From positions 2,964,915-3,028,914 of the forward strand of contig BCKC01000004.1 in assembly GCA_001600455.1 (NCBI GenBank): 64,000 nucleotides of DNA. Direction: 5' to 3'. The notes under the pieces were generated by a model. It did not search any database and was not told where the DNA came from. It was given only the letters and a program-made list of their open reading frames with translations. Position numbers and translations under genes: made by a program. Each line of letters begins with the position of its first letter. The first letter of the stretch is position 1. The stretch comes from Endocalyx cinctus. Lineage: Eukaryota > Ascomycota > Sordariomycetes > Amphisphaeriales > Apiosporaceae. This document shows positions 1-11,453 of this stretch, in pieces.

Positions 1-2
1 TG

Positions 3-1177
3 ATCGTCGGCGGCATCATGGGCGCCGCCATCTCCTTCGTCGAGTTCTACTACGGCCCCGCGCTGGAGAGCTTCCTGCACGACAGCAACTGGACCGGCGT
101 CTGCGCCGTCGTGCTCGCCATCATCGTGCTCGTCCGGATCCACCCGGAACCGGCCGACGACTGCCCGTGCTTCGACGACAGCGTCGCCTTCGCCGGCGTC
201 GTCATGGGCCTCGAGCTCGGCACCTGGCACTTCGCGCGGTCCTCGTTCGCCTCCATCGCGTTCGACCTCGAGGCCATGGGCTGGCCGGCCGTCATCGCGC
301 GGATCGTGTTCGGCGTGCTCGTCATCTTCGCCTGGCGGGAGGTGGCCAAGCCGACGCTGCTCAAGTGCCTGCCGCACATGTTCCGCCTCATCGAGACGTG
401 GGGGCTCAGCCTGCCCCGGCGCTTCTTCATGCCGGCGTCGGAGTACAAGAACATACCGCTCCGGATCCGCGTCGACAACGTGATGCCGAGCGTCAGCGAC
501 CTGCCCAACCTCATCACGGCCGTCCGCCACCCGCGCCGCGGCAGGTCCGTCTCGGTCGGCCCGCAGAGCGCCGCCGACGCGTACGAGACCCTGGCGTACC
601 GGGAGCGCCGGCGGCGGGAGAGCATCGGCAGCAACGGCAGCCTCCGCAGCAAGCAGAGCATCCAGGATCTCCGGTCGCCCGAGGACCCGACGGCGAGGAG
701 TTCGGCGATCAGCGGCGGTAGCGGCGGTGATAAGGCGCTACCACCCCCTCGAGGGGAAACGCCGGCCGATTTCGAAAGGCAGATGGGCGAGGGGACCGTC
801 GTCCTCTCCCCGATCGATATGCCGCAGGACGGCGAGGCGGACGGCGAGCCCGATATGTGCGTCAGCAGGAGGCAGGACGAGCTGGGCGAGAAGGAGGTCT
901 TCTCTAAGTTGATGAAACCGCGCGTTAGGTACGATGTTGAGGTGGTTACTAAACTAATTGTATATACTGGTGAGTACACTCTTATCCACTGCCCAAACGT
1001 TTTCTTCTCTCTCTTCCACTTCCTTTTCTCTTTTCTATTTACCCAAGTGTAAGGGAAGTTGTTTGCTAACGTGAGAGTTTTTACGTATTTTCCGCAGGTA
1101 TCGCTTGGCTCGCTTGCGAAGGTGTGCCTGTAATACTCGAATTTATCCCCGGTCTGGGTACTGGACACTTCGTGTAG
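3..1177 (+). CDS. Dihydrosphingosine/sphingosine 1-phosphate phosphatase (LCB3/YSR2-like), 3' part
   Basis: Partial gene cut by the left window edge; exons 3-969 and 1098-1177 (intron GTGAGT...CCGCAG, phase 1) give 348 visible residues. The visible part resembles the C-terminal half of fungal long-chain-base 1-phosphate phosphatases of the PAP2 superfamily: several hydrophobic helices, a PADDCPCFDDSVAF segment like the PVDDCPCF motif of yeast Lcb3, a helix ending in FAWREVAKP, and a short terminal exon ending GLGTGHFV. The catalytic PAP2 motifs should lie upstream, outside the window. A Ser/Arg-rich disordered loop (about residues 175-290) precedes the last membrane segment. The family acts in the ER, dephosphorylating sphingoid base phosphates so that they can enter ceramide synthesis. 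GC content is high compared with the flanking intergenic DNA. Confidence 0.85.
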
Positions 1178-2273
1178 AAAAAATAAATCCCGCCAAGGAC
1201 GGACTGAACAGGACAAAAAAAGGCCTTTCAAATGGGAGGACGAGATGAGATACGGTAATGAATTACTTCTACTTCTTTTTAATAATTCGATTCTTGAACT
1301 TCTTTATTAATTTATTTATTTACTTACTTACTTGTTCATATGCATATATATATAATACATATATATATCTCATTCTTCTTAAGCTTTCGTCCCTTCTTGT
1401 TTTGAGAGAAAGGATAGGGACGAATTGTCCATGATAGAATAAAGCCAGAGCATGTTTATCTTTTACTACGTAGGAAATATCGAATCCCCAGGTTTTTCTG
1501 TGATATGTTTGATCAATTTGGGTAAGGTATCGTTATTATTATCCTCCTTAATAGGTAGCGTCTCGAATGTAAAGATGTGCCATCATAACTATAAGTTATC
1601 TATCTACTCATTTCATCTATTGAAATGCTTACCGGCAAAGAAAGAAAGAGACAAAGGCAACTCGTATTCGCCTTCTAAATCATCTCGTCTATAGGCACGT
1701 ATCCTCGCTCCTCTCCTGCATATTCAGGTATTTCATGTCGTAAAACATAGAGCCGGGAGGATTTTCAGGGCCGCTAGAAATTTTGGTATAGTTGCGGGGA
1801 AGGAAGAGAAGTGCATACATATTTTCGTCGTTAGTCGGCAGGCCTATCCCAACCGTCTAACGTCTCATACATAAACACTAGGGAAGATGCCGGTACACCG
1901 ATCAATGCTTCTTGACGAGGAGTAGACTTCACAGTGCAATTTATAGGTAATGATATCTGGGTTTATCTATCTCGTAAGACGTATCCGGTAGTAGTATCCA
2001 CCAGGGAACTAAATACAGTCGCAGACCTCTTCAATAATGGTATCAGAATGGGAAGATAAATCATATGAACGCCCCACGTAAACGCCCGATCCCATCATAA
2101 AGCATATCAATGAAAACGCCATCGCCTTGTACGAATTAAATCGTCCACGAGAATCGGTATTTCACCTAGGTAAATTGACGAATTCGTATAGAGCCAGTAA
2201 TTAGGAAGCGGTAGTTACTCCAGTCATCGAAAAAGCTAGCATGCCCATTCAGAGGTGAAATATCAGGTACTTC
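1178..2273. other. Intergenic, nothing recognised
   Basis: AT-rich spacer between a + strand and a - strand gene, so it holds two 3' flanks. It has low-complexity TTTA/ACTT repeats and an ATATAT stretch around 1310-1370. Small open frames here (for example 1452-1694) lack family resemblance and GC-rich codon use. Confidence 0.5.
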
Positions 2274-3504
2274 TCAATCTTCTGTAAGATCCACGATGAC
2301 GGGCTTCTTGGTTGGTCTGTTCGCGGCCTCTTCATCCTGGGTTAGGTCGAAGACTTCATCAAATACTCTCTTCCCGTTTGCCCCTATGCTTTTGCTGTCA
2401 TCGTCCTCGCGCTGGAGAGAAATGATTATGGTTAGACAAGGTGAATATTCAGCAGATAACCTTTGTTCGCGGGTAGTTCTTACCTTGACCTTAGTAAGCC
2501 TCTCTAGCGTGAGTAACGCAAGTCGGTCTCTCTCGGCCTCAGACATGCCATCGAGTGTCGGTGTGCGAGACGGTGATGGAGTTCGGGGTGGGGTTCTTGG
2601 GATGATAAGCTCTCGCTTCAATGCCTCTATTGTTTACTATTAGCTCAGGATTTAGAGGGTAGGTGCATGATAGTTAATAAATATTATAAGACAGCACCTC
2701 TTGATCGATAAATGAAGTAGAACATGGCTATTGGACCGTGATCCTCTTTGAGAAACTCCCTGTTGTAAAAATGTGGCGCGACTACCGACTTTAGGGTAGA
2801 AAATCTAAGATCACATGAGCCTCGGGAACTTATCAACCATTATTGAGTGAATTTGTACGGACCTTGTGCCATGGGAAACTGCCTTCCCCTTCAGCGACTT
2901 CTCAGCAATCTCGCGAGATGTCTTGCTAGATAATTCTTCGCGCCAAAGAGTCTTGGAGCTGGTATATCCTTGACGAATACAGCGGTTAACGGTAACTCGG
3001 ATGATGCCAAGGTCTTTCACAATGTCCATCTCCCTCTTGACGCGTGCGCGAGAATTATCATCAACTAACTCGAAATTAAATGTTTAGTATGGCGAAGGAA
3101 AGCACTATGCTCTTGTAAGAAAAACACGAACCAGTCTTGATAGCCATGAACTTCAAAGGTGAGATACTCCACTGCTTTGTCATATCCGAGTAGGATAGTG
3201 GGCCATCAACGTTCAACTCCGTCTTATTCCATGATGCCAATTTAGACGAAACCCGATTTCCATCAATATCTACCCTGAATTCGAGACTATGATTGCGATA
3301 ACCCCATTTGTAGTCGCCATTCACCTTGATATCCACAGTGAAGCGTGCATTGTCAATGCATTCGACATAGCAGGTGTGAGTGGGGCATTTACGTGAAGTA
3401 TCGGCCGTGGAGTCAGGTTCTTCGACAGCTTCATACTCGCGTAACGGGGAGCCTTTCACGTTAACTGTGACGGAAACCCCAGGTACGTCTTTGATGACGG
3501 CCAT
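2274..3504 (-). CDS. DUF7918 domain protein (fungal, unknown function)
   Basis: Five exons on the minus strand: 3504-3132, 3064-2863, 2804-2698, 2626-2484 and 2411-2274, giving 320 residues; all phases agree. The protein opens MAVIKDVPGVSVTV and carries the features I associate with DUF7918: an early beta-rich part with a CYVE(CI)D strand, the VKDLGIIRVTVNR strand, SHGT followed by a segment ending IAMFYFIYRSREALK, then LIIPRTPPRTPSP. The tail is acidic and ends VIVDLTED; the DLT motif is reminiscent of a SUMO-interacting motif, which is only an inference. Intron 2 could end at two AGs; the 58-nt choice keeps a usable size and the frame. The last intron (2483-2412, 72 nt) has no stop codon and is a multiple of three, so its retention would keep the frame. 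Function is unknown. Confidence 0.8.
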
Positions 3505-4582
3505 GGTAATAGCTTTCGATACGTTAATAAAGGAACAAGATATCCATATGTGTATTGTCTACGGATGTGCAACAAAAGGTGGAGAGAGAGTTTGCGTTTG
3601 CTGGGGAAAGTAAAATGGGATATGGAAAATAAATCCACTGTGACCGAATAGATCAGTAGATGATACGGGGTGCGAGGTAGTAACGTCTCTGTCTACTTAA
3701 TGTACCTAAGTACACGTACATACCCAACACCCACCTTCCTAAGTAACAGGTAGGTACCTAGGTAAGTGTTTTGGTGCTTAAATGAAATGCCCGGTGCTTA
3801 ATCAATAAAGTTTTTACAGGTCTCTTTCGATGCGGTGGCTACAAAACTTTATGAATATAGTACAAGTACTTACTTGTATACACATATATACATATGCTTA
3901 ACCTACCAATGGAACAATTGAAACCAACAAGTAAAAGAACTTTTGATACCCCCGGGGCCGTTAGCCCATCACCCCATCACCCCGTGTCAAGGCCCACTTA
4001 TAGCTCTGAGCCCAAAACGAGCTGAGCTATGAGTGGGGCGTGACACGGGCAGACGGGCAGACGGGCATAACGGGTAGATGAAATCAAACAAGATAAAAAA
4101 GTCTAATACGTAGCGATATAAACATAGGTATATTTCCCTTATTAACTGTGATAATCGCATAGAGTAGTCACAGAATACCAGCAATGTGTAAGTAACTGTG
4201 TAGGTACATCTATAGAGTCCCTAGATGCTACTTTTATTGCAAGCAATAAAACTTAACGAGACTAGAATGCAGAACACGATGAGCTGTCGTGAAGAGCCAT
4301 TCAAGGTCTTGGGTGGGCTCACGTATTGAATTGTCTATATGATTACTGGTTGCTGAGAATCGAGACCTCGTAGTTGGTAGGTTAGATATCTGGCAGCAGC
4401 TTTAGTTATATGTACCCCTTTCTCATCTGGTACTCGTTATTTTCCATCGCGAAGGAAAGACTCCGAATCAAAGTCAATTCTATACTCGCCGCGTGGAAAG
4501 CCGTGGAACAGATGCGGTCGGGACTTGAGACACAGAAAAGGTGTCTTCTTAAGAGGTCCAACGCGAGGCTTAAGAACATCCC
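3505..4582. other. Intergenic with inverted repeat and TACCTAGGTA-type low complexity
   Basis: Upstream flank of the DUF7918 gene and downstream flank of the cyclophilin gene. It contains a GGTAGGTACCTAGGTAAG run near 3750 and the hairpin-forming repeat at 3981-4049 listed separately. No coding region is supported. Confidence 0.5.
3981..4049. repeat. 25-bp imperfect inverted repeat, 19-bp spacer
   Basis: Arm 3981-4005 pairs with arm 4025-4049 at 22 of 25 positions (both arms begin CCCGTGTCA when read from the outside). On its left lie short ACCCCATC repeats and on its right three ACGGGC(AG) repeats. It may be a hairpin remnant of a small mobile element. No terminal duplication was identified. 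Confidence 0.5.
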
Positions 4583-5195
4583 TCAACCGGCAAGAGGGTT
4601 GGCATGCACGGTGACGCTTTCGATCAAGATCTTTTCCTTGGGCCTGTTCTTCTTGTCGACTTCTACGACCTCCAGCTTGGCCAAAGTAGCCAGACTTTCG
4701 TCGCCTAGAAGCTTGCCAAACACGGTATTCATGCCGTCCAGATGGGGCGCCTTGTCGAGCAGGATGAAGAATTGCGACCCGTTGGTCCCGGGGCCTTTGT
4801 TCGCCATGGATACGATCCCGCGGCCATTGTGCTTCAGCGTCGGCCGTATTTCGTCCTCAAACGGGGCGTTCCATATCGACTGGCCACCTTTGGGATTCTC
4901 CGCCGTCGGATTCGCTGGAGCGCCCGTCTGGATCATGAAATTGGGGATTAATCGGTGGAATGGGGATTGGTCATAATAACTGGAGGCGCAGAGGGCAAGA
5001 AAATTCTGCGAAGCGGTTAGTTAGATTGAGTCGTTTCTATCGGTATTATTTTTTTTCTTGAAATAGTGGGGGTTTGTAATATAGAAAGAGAGAAAGAGAC
5101 TATCATCACCATCATACCTCTGCTGTTTTTGGTACACTTTCACAGAAGATCTCAATCTTCAAATCGCCCTTGTTTGTATGTATTGTTACCGACAT
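4583..5195 (-). CDS. Peptidyl-prolyl cis-trans isomerase, PPIL3-type cyclophilin
   Basis: Two exons, 5195-5118 and 5005-4583 (intron 5117-5006, phase 0), give 166 residues, close to the 161 of human PPIL3. The start MSVTIHTNKGDLKIEIFCE and the end VTVHANPLAG are typical of this single-domain subfamily. Active-site residues visible are R44, F49 and Q52 (FHRLIPNFMIQTG), the GSQFFILL segment and HLDGMNTVFGK. The tryptophan that contacts cyclosporin in CypA is replaced by His, as in PPIL3, so drug sensitivity is probably low. PPIL3 proteins are associated with spliceosomal complexes; a nuclear role here is inferred from the family. Insertions relative to human (GAPANPTAENPKGG) are short and lie in a loop. 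Confidence 0.93.
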
Positions 5196-6399
5196 GTTTT
5201 TTTCAGGATAAAGTTGGGGGTTGAAATGATTCTCTCAAGATATCATGTTGTTTACCTAAGTCGATATTTCTTCTTACATGCGTATTTGTCGTTTTGTCTT
5301 TTGTGGACAGGGGACTTTGTTCTTGACGATCTCCAAGAATTATCCCAGGGATTCCCCAATTTAGAAAAGATGTCAAGGCTGCAGGGTATCAGGACTTGGT
5401 ATGAGTGGGGTCAAAAAATTTCTGATTGGCTCATTATGGGAGTACACTACACAACGAGCCCCGCTACACAATACATACGCATACCTACATAGTAGGTAAG
5501 CTGGTAAGCATAAGCGCTACAGTATCAGAATTGGTTATGGTGGGTGAGTGAGTATACCTACCTAAGCAGCTAAGCAGCTAAGGTACCCTCCATGGATGTG
5601 CCTTTTGCTTCTTCTTCTTCTTCTTCTTCCTTTTTTGGGGGGCTTTTCTATAAAGCCTGCATATCATTCAAGGCTTCTATGCATATACTATCCACGGATA
5701 CTAGTATAAGAATGAAGAAACACAGTGACACGTGGAAGCCGTTTTATTTTTCAAGTTTATCCTCCTATATATCCATCTGCTCACCCCAGTACCTGACGAA
5801 GTAGGTTTATTGTATTACTATTGAACTCTTTAATAAAGCTCGAGTGCGTAACAGACACTTTATTTTTTTATTTTTTATTTTTTTTTTTCATTTACCTACA
5901 CAGGAATAGTGGGCAAGGAGTCAAGGTCTAAATAGTAAAAGGTCTAGAATGTACCTAATATGCTATGTACGAGAGAGGGTCTCTTCTATTCAGCCCTGTA
6001 ATCCCTACGCTACACTCGATGTGGGTTGCTTTAGGTATTAACGTACATGTATTTTCCATGCCACGTTAGCCCCCAAAATATGATTTTGCATATGAAGGTA
6101 GAGAGTCCTACACGACATTTACGATACCTACTAAAGGAGGATTTCTATGAATTTCTTCAGCTCGACCTCTTTTTATTGTCTTACCGACACTTTTCCCTTG
6201 TAATTTAAGTATTTGCATTCTGAGTTGGCAATATTCTAGTGTAGGAACTTTTGAATATCGATCCTTGGCTTTTGGTTAGGTGATAAGTCAAGAATTACTT
6301 ACCCACAGCATTAGAGATACACTACAATATGTATCTATGATTCTTCTCCTATCCAACCACAAATGATGATGAAATTCTCATTCGTATAATACGAAGGTG

Positions 6400-6435
<36 letters not shown>

Positions 6436-7622
6436 GTTCTTCTTCTTTTTCTTTTGTGATTGATTTCATTGTCTATTTGTCTTTTCCCACCTCTATCAAA
6501 CTCCTTTTCCTCGACCTTTTCTCCTTTTATTTAGGCGGACCTTTCCGTTCTTAAAGTCACACTAGAAAAATACTCCGGCCTTGGATACAAATGCACCGCA
6601 TACGGTGTTCGTCTTACAGGAGTCGCAATTACGAGTAGGTAACAGAACAGCATCAGACATGGTTACTATACTAGTTACTTGGTAGTTACTAATAGATGCA
6701 GATGAAAGACGAAAAAAAGTAAAACAAACAGGACAATGAGAGAATAGAAACGTCAGGACCTTTGAGATCAAATTAACATTTGAATGATCCAAGCACAAAC
6801 AACTATTATTTGCCTACCTTGATATTATTACATAGTAGGTCTTTTATCTACCTTCTTATAGCCTATGGGGCCATTGGTCGCTCGTTATTTTTGTCTTGCC
6901 TGTATTCTACATCACCAAAATAGTGAGACAGGCGTACTGCTTGCCCGCTCGTCTTTGCATCCAGTAAAACTGAGCAGGAAGAAGAAAAAAAGAAAGAGGA
7001 GAAGAAAAGCGAAAAAAAAGCTGCAGAAATAACTGTTTTTTATTTTATTTTATTTTTTATTTTATCAGCCACACCGTCCATTTATTATTGTTGTTGTTTT
7101 TTCTTCCCTGCTTAAATTACTTAATATTCAAGATATCATTTGTTGATGCCTTGGTCAAAACAACTGCTTAGGTCCTCGTCTCCTCCTTCGCTTTTTTCTC
7201 CTCATTCAAGATCGAACCGCATTCGACCCAATCGATAAACAAAGAATACCTACACAAATTTAATCCTCCGCAACTCGCACCCTCACACACTCGCTTTCAA
7301 CTTGTCGCGACTATCGAAATCCCCCCCTCGCTTTGAAATAATACTGGTGTGCATCCTTTATCCTATTCACGTCGGCACCGTTCTCATTTCCGTTTCGAGT
7401 CGATTCCGAATCCCATCGTCAACTAGTAAAGGCAGTCGTTGATATGTGATGACCTCGACATTTCAATTTAGCTTGTCTAACGATCGCATTCGTTCCGATA
7501 TTTCGGCGCATGGCCGTTGAACGAGAATAGATGCCGCCGCCGCCCCAGCGCCGCTGAATTAGCATACCTTCTCCTCTCTCACGTCCCACCATTACCACAC
7601 AATCGAAAGATCACGTCGAAAC
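5196..7622. other. Long intergenic region, shared promoter space
   Basis: About 2.4 kb between the divergent cyclophilin and arrestin-like genes. The right part (about 6950-7620) is pyrimidine-rich with CTCTCACGTCCCACC-like stretches and probably holds the promoter and leader of the arrestin-like gene. A T10/A25 run at about 6400-6435 can fold on itself. A 32-codon frame read on the minus strand from 6661 (with CDSC and CGAF) was seen but is too short to support. Confidence 0.5.
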
Positions 7623-9079
7623 ATGACAGATCGAATATCCGCCTTTGTTCGGGTATCAGGCCCGCCGAATAGTAGTTTTCTCGTCGGTTATCCCGGCATT
7701 TCAGCTACTTTGGTAAGCTTTTCTTAGCTGCTGTTATCGTCTCTTCTTTTGCGTGGTGTTGACGCAATCCCGCCTTTCTCCTCATGTGGGGTGCCGATAC
7801 GGGAGGAGACCGGAGCCTCATCGATCAACCACGAATTGAAAACACATTTCGGTCTTGACTGATAATTATGCATTTATAGCCGCGCATCGAAGGAAAAGTC
7901 GAAATTAGACCGCAGCAAGGAATATCCGCTCCCGTCGCTATCTCCCTGGTTCGAATATGTTTACAGCGAAGAGAAACAATCCACCCGGCCGCCGAAAACA
8001 TGGCCAAGCGTCACCTAGGTACCCCTCGACGCGAAACGACCGATGTCGTCGGCAAGGAACTTTTACTATATCGCGCGATGGGACGAGAGGCCGATAACGT
8101 TATCGCCATGGACCTGCCATTCGTCTTGTTCATTCCGTTCGGTCGCGGCGGCGAGGAAACTAATAGACGGATACCGCCAGCCTCGTTACAACTTCCCAGT
8201 AGGACGGCGGAGACTTACTACGAATTAGTCGTGACGGTACAACAAGGACACAGCACACAAAATAAATACGCATTCCCCGTCCCCTTGCAGAGGTACGATA
8301 CGCTGTCTACCTTTGGGATGTACAACCGACCCGAAACCAAGATTGCGTCGGTCGACAACATAGTAACGCTAGGCATATCGCTACCGAGATGGAGTTATGG
8401 TCCTATGGATCCTATAACGGTATATATCAAATTAGCACCGAACCAAGACTGGATGTCGAAGGCGAGAAAGGTTACGATACAAAAATTAACGCTAGGAATC
8501 GAAGAAGAGATAACATATAACCCCGAAGGCGACGAGCCAACAAAGAAGGTCAACAAACTCCAGAAACACGTTCAGAACGTTGGCGCAAAGCTTCCCGAAG
8601 CCGGATACGTGACCAACATGGGCGTTGTCTTTCCTCATAAGGATTTGAGGGACCAGCACGGAATTATTCGACGTGGTCCACCAGCCTTCCCAAATTATGA
8701 GGTCACATCATTCACAACTTCGTCGACACTTTACAAGATAGAGTTTTTTCTCAGTGTCAAGGTATTATTGCAACCCGAATACGAATCTGTATTTTTTTTT
8801 AGACTTATGTCAGATAACTAACAATATTCATATTAGGCGAGTCTAACATCTGCGCGCGATATTACAATTCGACAGCCTATCGTTATCTGCCCAATGGATC
8901 ATCAAGCGTGTAAAGAAGAAATGGATGCGATCGAACAAGCAGCCAAGGATGCCTCTTCAGTCGATCAGACGAATCCAATGCTACCGGCCAGAAATATTGT
9001 TCTGGCTAGTGACCCCAATGCCCTAGCTACGTTGGGATTTTGCCTCGTAGGAGGACAGAAAAAACCGCTCATTGAATGA
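7623..9079 (+). CDS. Arrestin-like trafficking adaptor (possibly LDB19/Art1-like)
   Basis: Three exons: 7623-7712, 7880-8761 and 8837-9079 (404 residues), with phase 0 at both junctions. The N-terminus (MTDRISAFVRVSG...FLVGYPGISATL|PRIEGKVEIRP) has the beta-strand pattern of an arrestin N-domain, followed by polar strands such as RRETIHP, DLPFVLFIPF, YYELVVTVQQG and an ITVYIKL strand. The C-terminal exon begins with ...TIRQPIVICPMD and ends LGFCLVGGQKKPLIE. Arrestin-related proteins in fungi recruit Rsp5-type ubiquitin ligases to plasma-membrane transporters for endocytosis. I favour the LDB19/Art1 group from the IEGKVEIRP-type strand and length, but cannot exclude another arrestin branch. 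No PPxY motif is visible, so a ligase-binding site is not evident. The short exon 1 relies on the ATG at 7623. Confidence 0.75.
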
Positions 9080-10341
9080 AATCACGTTCGAGGAAAAGTA
9101 CTACCAAGTGGTGCCCTTGCACCCAGCTCATTTCGGACTGATAAGCTCAGTCCGCCTCGTTATCGACAGCATCCTCGTTCTCGTTTGAATAAGTCGAATG
9201 GCTTCGAACTCCAAAGATCTGATGTTTTGATGCGAGAAGATCAGACTGGCGTCCATTGAGTTTCAACTGCATTATTATGAATGCATCGCATGCGAGCAGA
9301 GAATAGGTTCTCTTTGCTCTTCTCGAGCATCTTTTATGCAGCGTTTACCGGCTCCGAGATATCCTACTCCTCCCCACCTTTTATTCAGTTTTCGGATACT
9401 CGGAGCCACCGTCAGATGCTCGACCCCCAACACGTAAGCATACTACGATTTCACGAACGAACCATCAACGATGGCCTTTGATATATATATTGGCGGCATA
9501 CAAGCATTACGGGGATACTTACTAAGAGACCAGATCTCGCTGTGTTCAGTATAGGAGTTTTTGGACGGTGACGCACAGGAAATATCACGTGTGCGAGGGG
9601 ATGTCTAATATCTTCAATGAAACATAACATACTGGAATTACCTACCTAGCATCGTGGGGCGACCGGCGCATTATACTGGAGGATTTGCACAGAGATTGTC
9701 TGTGTAATAAGTGACGACTTGAAATGATAGGACATTCGAATCTTGAAATACAAACCTGGCGAAAATCGGATCGGGCTCCAGCCAGCACCATCCCAACTTG
9801 AAACTTCATAGGGGCTTCAACAACTTCGAACCACTACTAACGACGACTTGTTCACCCCGTTTGGCGTATGATGATTTTGGCTTGTGATACCTATCTGGAA
9901 CGGGGGGTTTTGAACTTGCTTGCATATTTCGAGGCGCAGGAGACGTGGTTTTCTGTATATATATTGTAATTTGGTCCTAGGTGTGTTCCATTTGAGGAGA
10001 CTCGAGGATTTAATTCCGGTGGTAAAATGTATTCCAACGTACAGATACGGAAATATATCACCTTTTCGTTCTCAACTATCGGTTATTCAGCTTGCATTCG
10101 TGATTATTTTGCTCCGGCGTCTGGTGTGCTTAAGATACAATTACACCTTGCCATTCATCGTCTTATCGGTTTTTTCTTATCTCTTCTCATAATGAGCAGC
10201 ATGCACATATGTGACAAGGCAGGTATATTCTTTTTTATAATACAACAAATCGGAGTATATTCAGTTTTTGTTTTTGCTTTTATCTTTCTCCTAAACTTTT
10301 CTCTTTTTCTTTTTTTAACTTTATCTTACATATAATAAGCG

Positions 10342-10374
<33 letters not shown>

Positions 10375-10382
10375 AAAAGTTT
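9080..10382. other. Intergenic between convergent genes; A33 tract
   Basis: Contains the 3' flanks of the arrestin-like gene and of uL3m. A run of about 32 A lies at 10341-10372, only about 10 nt past the uL3m stop codon (poly-T on the coding strand). T-rich DNA at 10150-10330. Open frames here are low-complexity and look accidental. Confidence 0.5.
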
Positions 10383-11453
10383 CTACAAACGCGCCATCCT
10401 CGGCGGTAGAGCGTCCGCTATCCTACCCTCGTACCTCATAGCTTTCAGCCTCATATGCGCCAGCCTCGCCTCCTCCAATCTCTCGGCGTGGCCCGGATTC
10501 CGCTCGAGCGTGATATTCCTCATCTTCTCGATGAAAGTCGGCGGCGGCGGCGGCTTCTTGATGGCGTCGGCGATCTGGACGACGGAGCCCTTGTGGCCGG
10601 CGACGTGGCCGTTGATGACGACGATGCCTTGCTCGTTGTCGACTTTAAGGACGCGCAGGTTCTGGACGGTGACCCGCTGGCCGCCCATCCGGCCGGGCAT
10701 CTTCTTGCCCGGGTGCACGCGGGATCCGGCGCCCTGGCTGGGCCCGGCCGTGCCGATCGTCCGGTGGTTCTTCGAGTTTCCGTGGGACGCGTCCTGGCCC
10801 GCGAACCCGTGCCGCTTCATACCGCCGGCGAAGCCCATGCCGCGGCTGTTGCTGCGGGCGTCGACGTACTGTCCGACCTTGAACCAGTCCGGCTGCAGCT
10901 GGAGGCCGACGGGGAGGAGCCCTTCCTCGCCCCGGACTTTGAACTCGGCCACGTGCAGTTTGGGAGCGATACCTTTAGCCTCGTAGTATCCGAGCTGCGG
11001 AGCCGTCACGTTACGGGCCTCCCGCTGCCCGCACCCGACCTGGACGGCCCAGTACCCGTTCTTCTCGCGCGTCTTGTTGTGCATCACCTGGACCTGATCG
11101 AGCTGCAGAATCGTGCAGGGCATCCGCTGACCTTTCTGGTTGAACATGGCCGAGACGCCCTTCTTGACCGCTAGGACGCCCGCTCGCAAAGGGGTGGACT
11201 GCGCCTTTCGGGCCAGGGCCGCGGCCGGTCCGCTCGTCGGTTTGGGGATACCGGACGAGACCTGGTTGAACCGCTGGCTCTTGTCGCGCGGCGGCTTCGT
11301 CGACCAGCCGTACTTGACCCCGCGCTTGGCCGTTCGGGGTAGGAGGGCGGTATGTCTTGAGGTGGCGAGGATTCGGCGTGAGGAGGTGATGGAGGTGGCG
11401 GATGTGGTCGAGGCGAGGAAGGTGGCCCAGCGGGCTGGCAGTCGTGCTGCCAT
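10383..11453 (-). CDS. Mitochondrial large-subunit ribosomal protein uL3m (MRPL9/L3 family)
   Basis: Single-exon gene of 356 residues. Residues 1 to about 50 are Arg/Ser/Thr/Ala-rich without acids, a mitochondrial targeting sequence. The ribosomal L3 core follows: AVKKGVSAMFNQKGQRMPCTI near residue 100, then the L3 signature region around residues 205-265 with GFAGGMKRHGFAGQDASHGN, HRTIGTAGPSQGAGSRVHPGK, PGRMGGQRVTVQN, matching the peptide that reaches toward the peptidyl-transferase centre. The C-terminal extension (about 300-356) is basic and probably binds rRNA. Length is close to fungal uL3m (about 270-380). It is divergent from the CCDC25-like gene with a 496-bp shared upstream region. 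Start chosen at the only in-frame ATG before the targeting peptide. Confidence 0.95.
   Translation of the reverse strand: MAARLPARWATFLASTTSATSITSSRRILATSRHTALLPRTAKRGVKYGWSTKPPRDKSQRFNQVSSGIPKPTSGPAAALARKAQSTPLRAGVLAVKKGVSAMFNQKGQRMPCTILQLDQVQVMHNKTREKNGYWAVQVGCGQREARNVTAPQLGYYEAKGIAPKLHVAEFKVRGEEGLLPVGLQLQPDWFKVGQYVDARSNSRGMGFAGGMKRHGFAGQDASHGNSKNHRTIGTAGPSQGAGSRVHPGKKMPGRMGGQRVTVQNLRVLKVDNEQGIVVINGHVAGHKGSVVQIADAIKKPPPPPTFIEKMRNITLERNPGHAERLEEARLAHMRLKAMRYEGRIADALPPRMARL

Noticed and set aside
50..1231. 393-codon minus-strand frame opposite the phosphatase gene
   Set aside because: Antisense shadow of GC-rich coding DNA; its content is low-complexity Ser/Arg.
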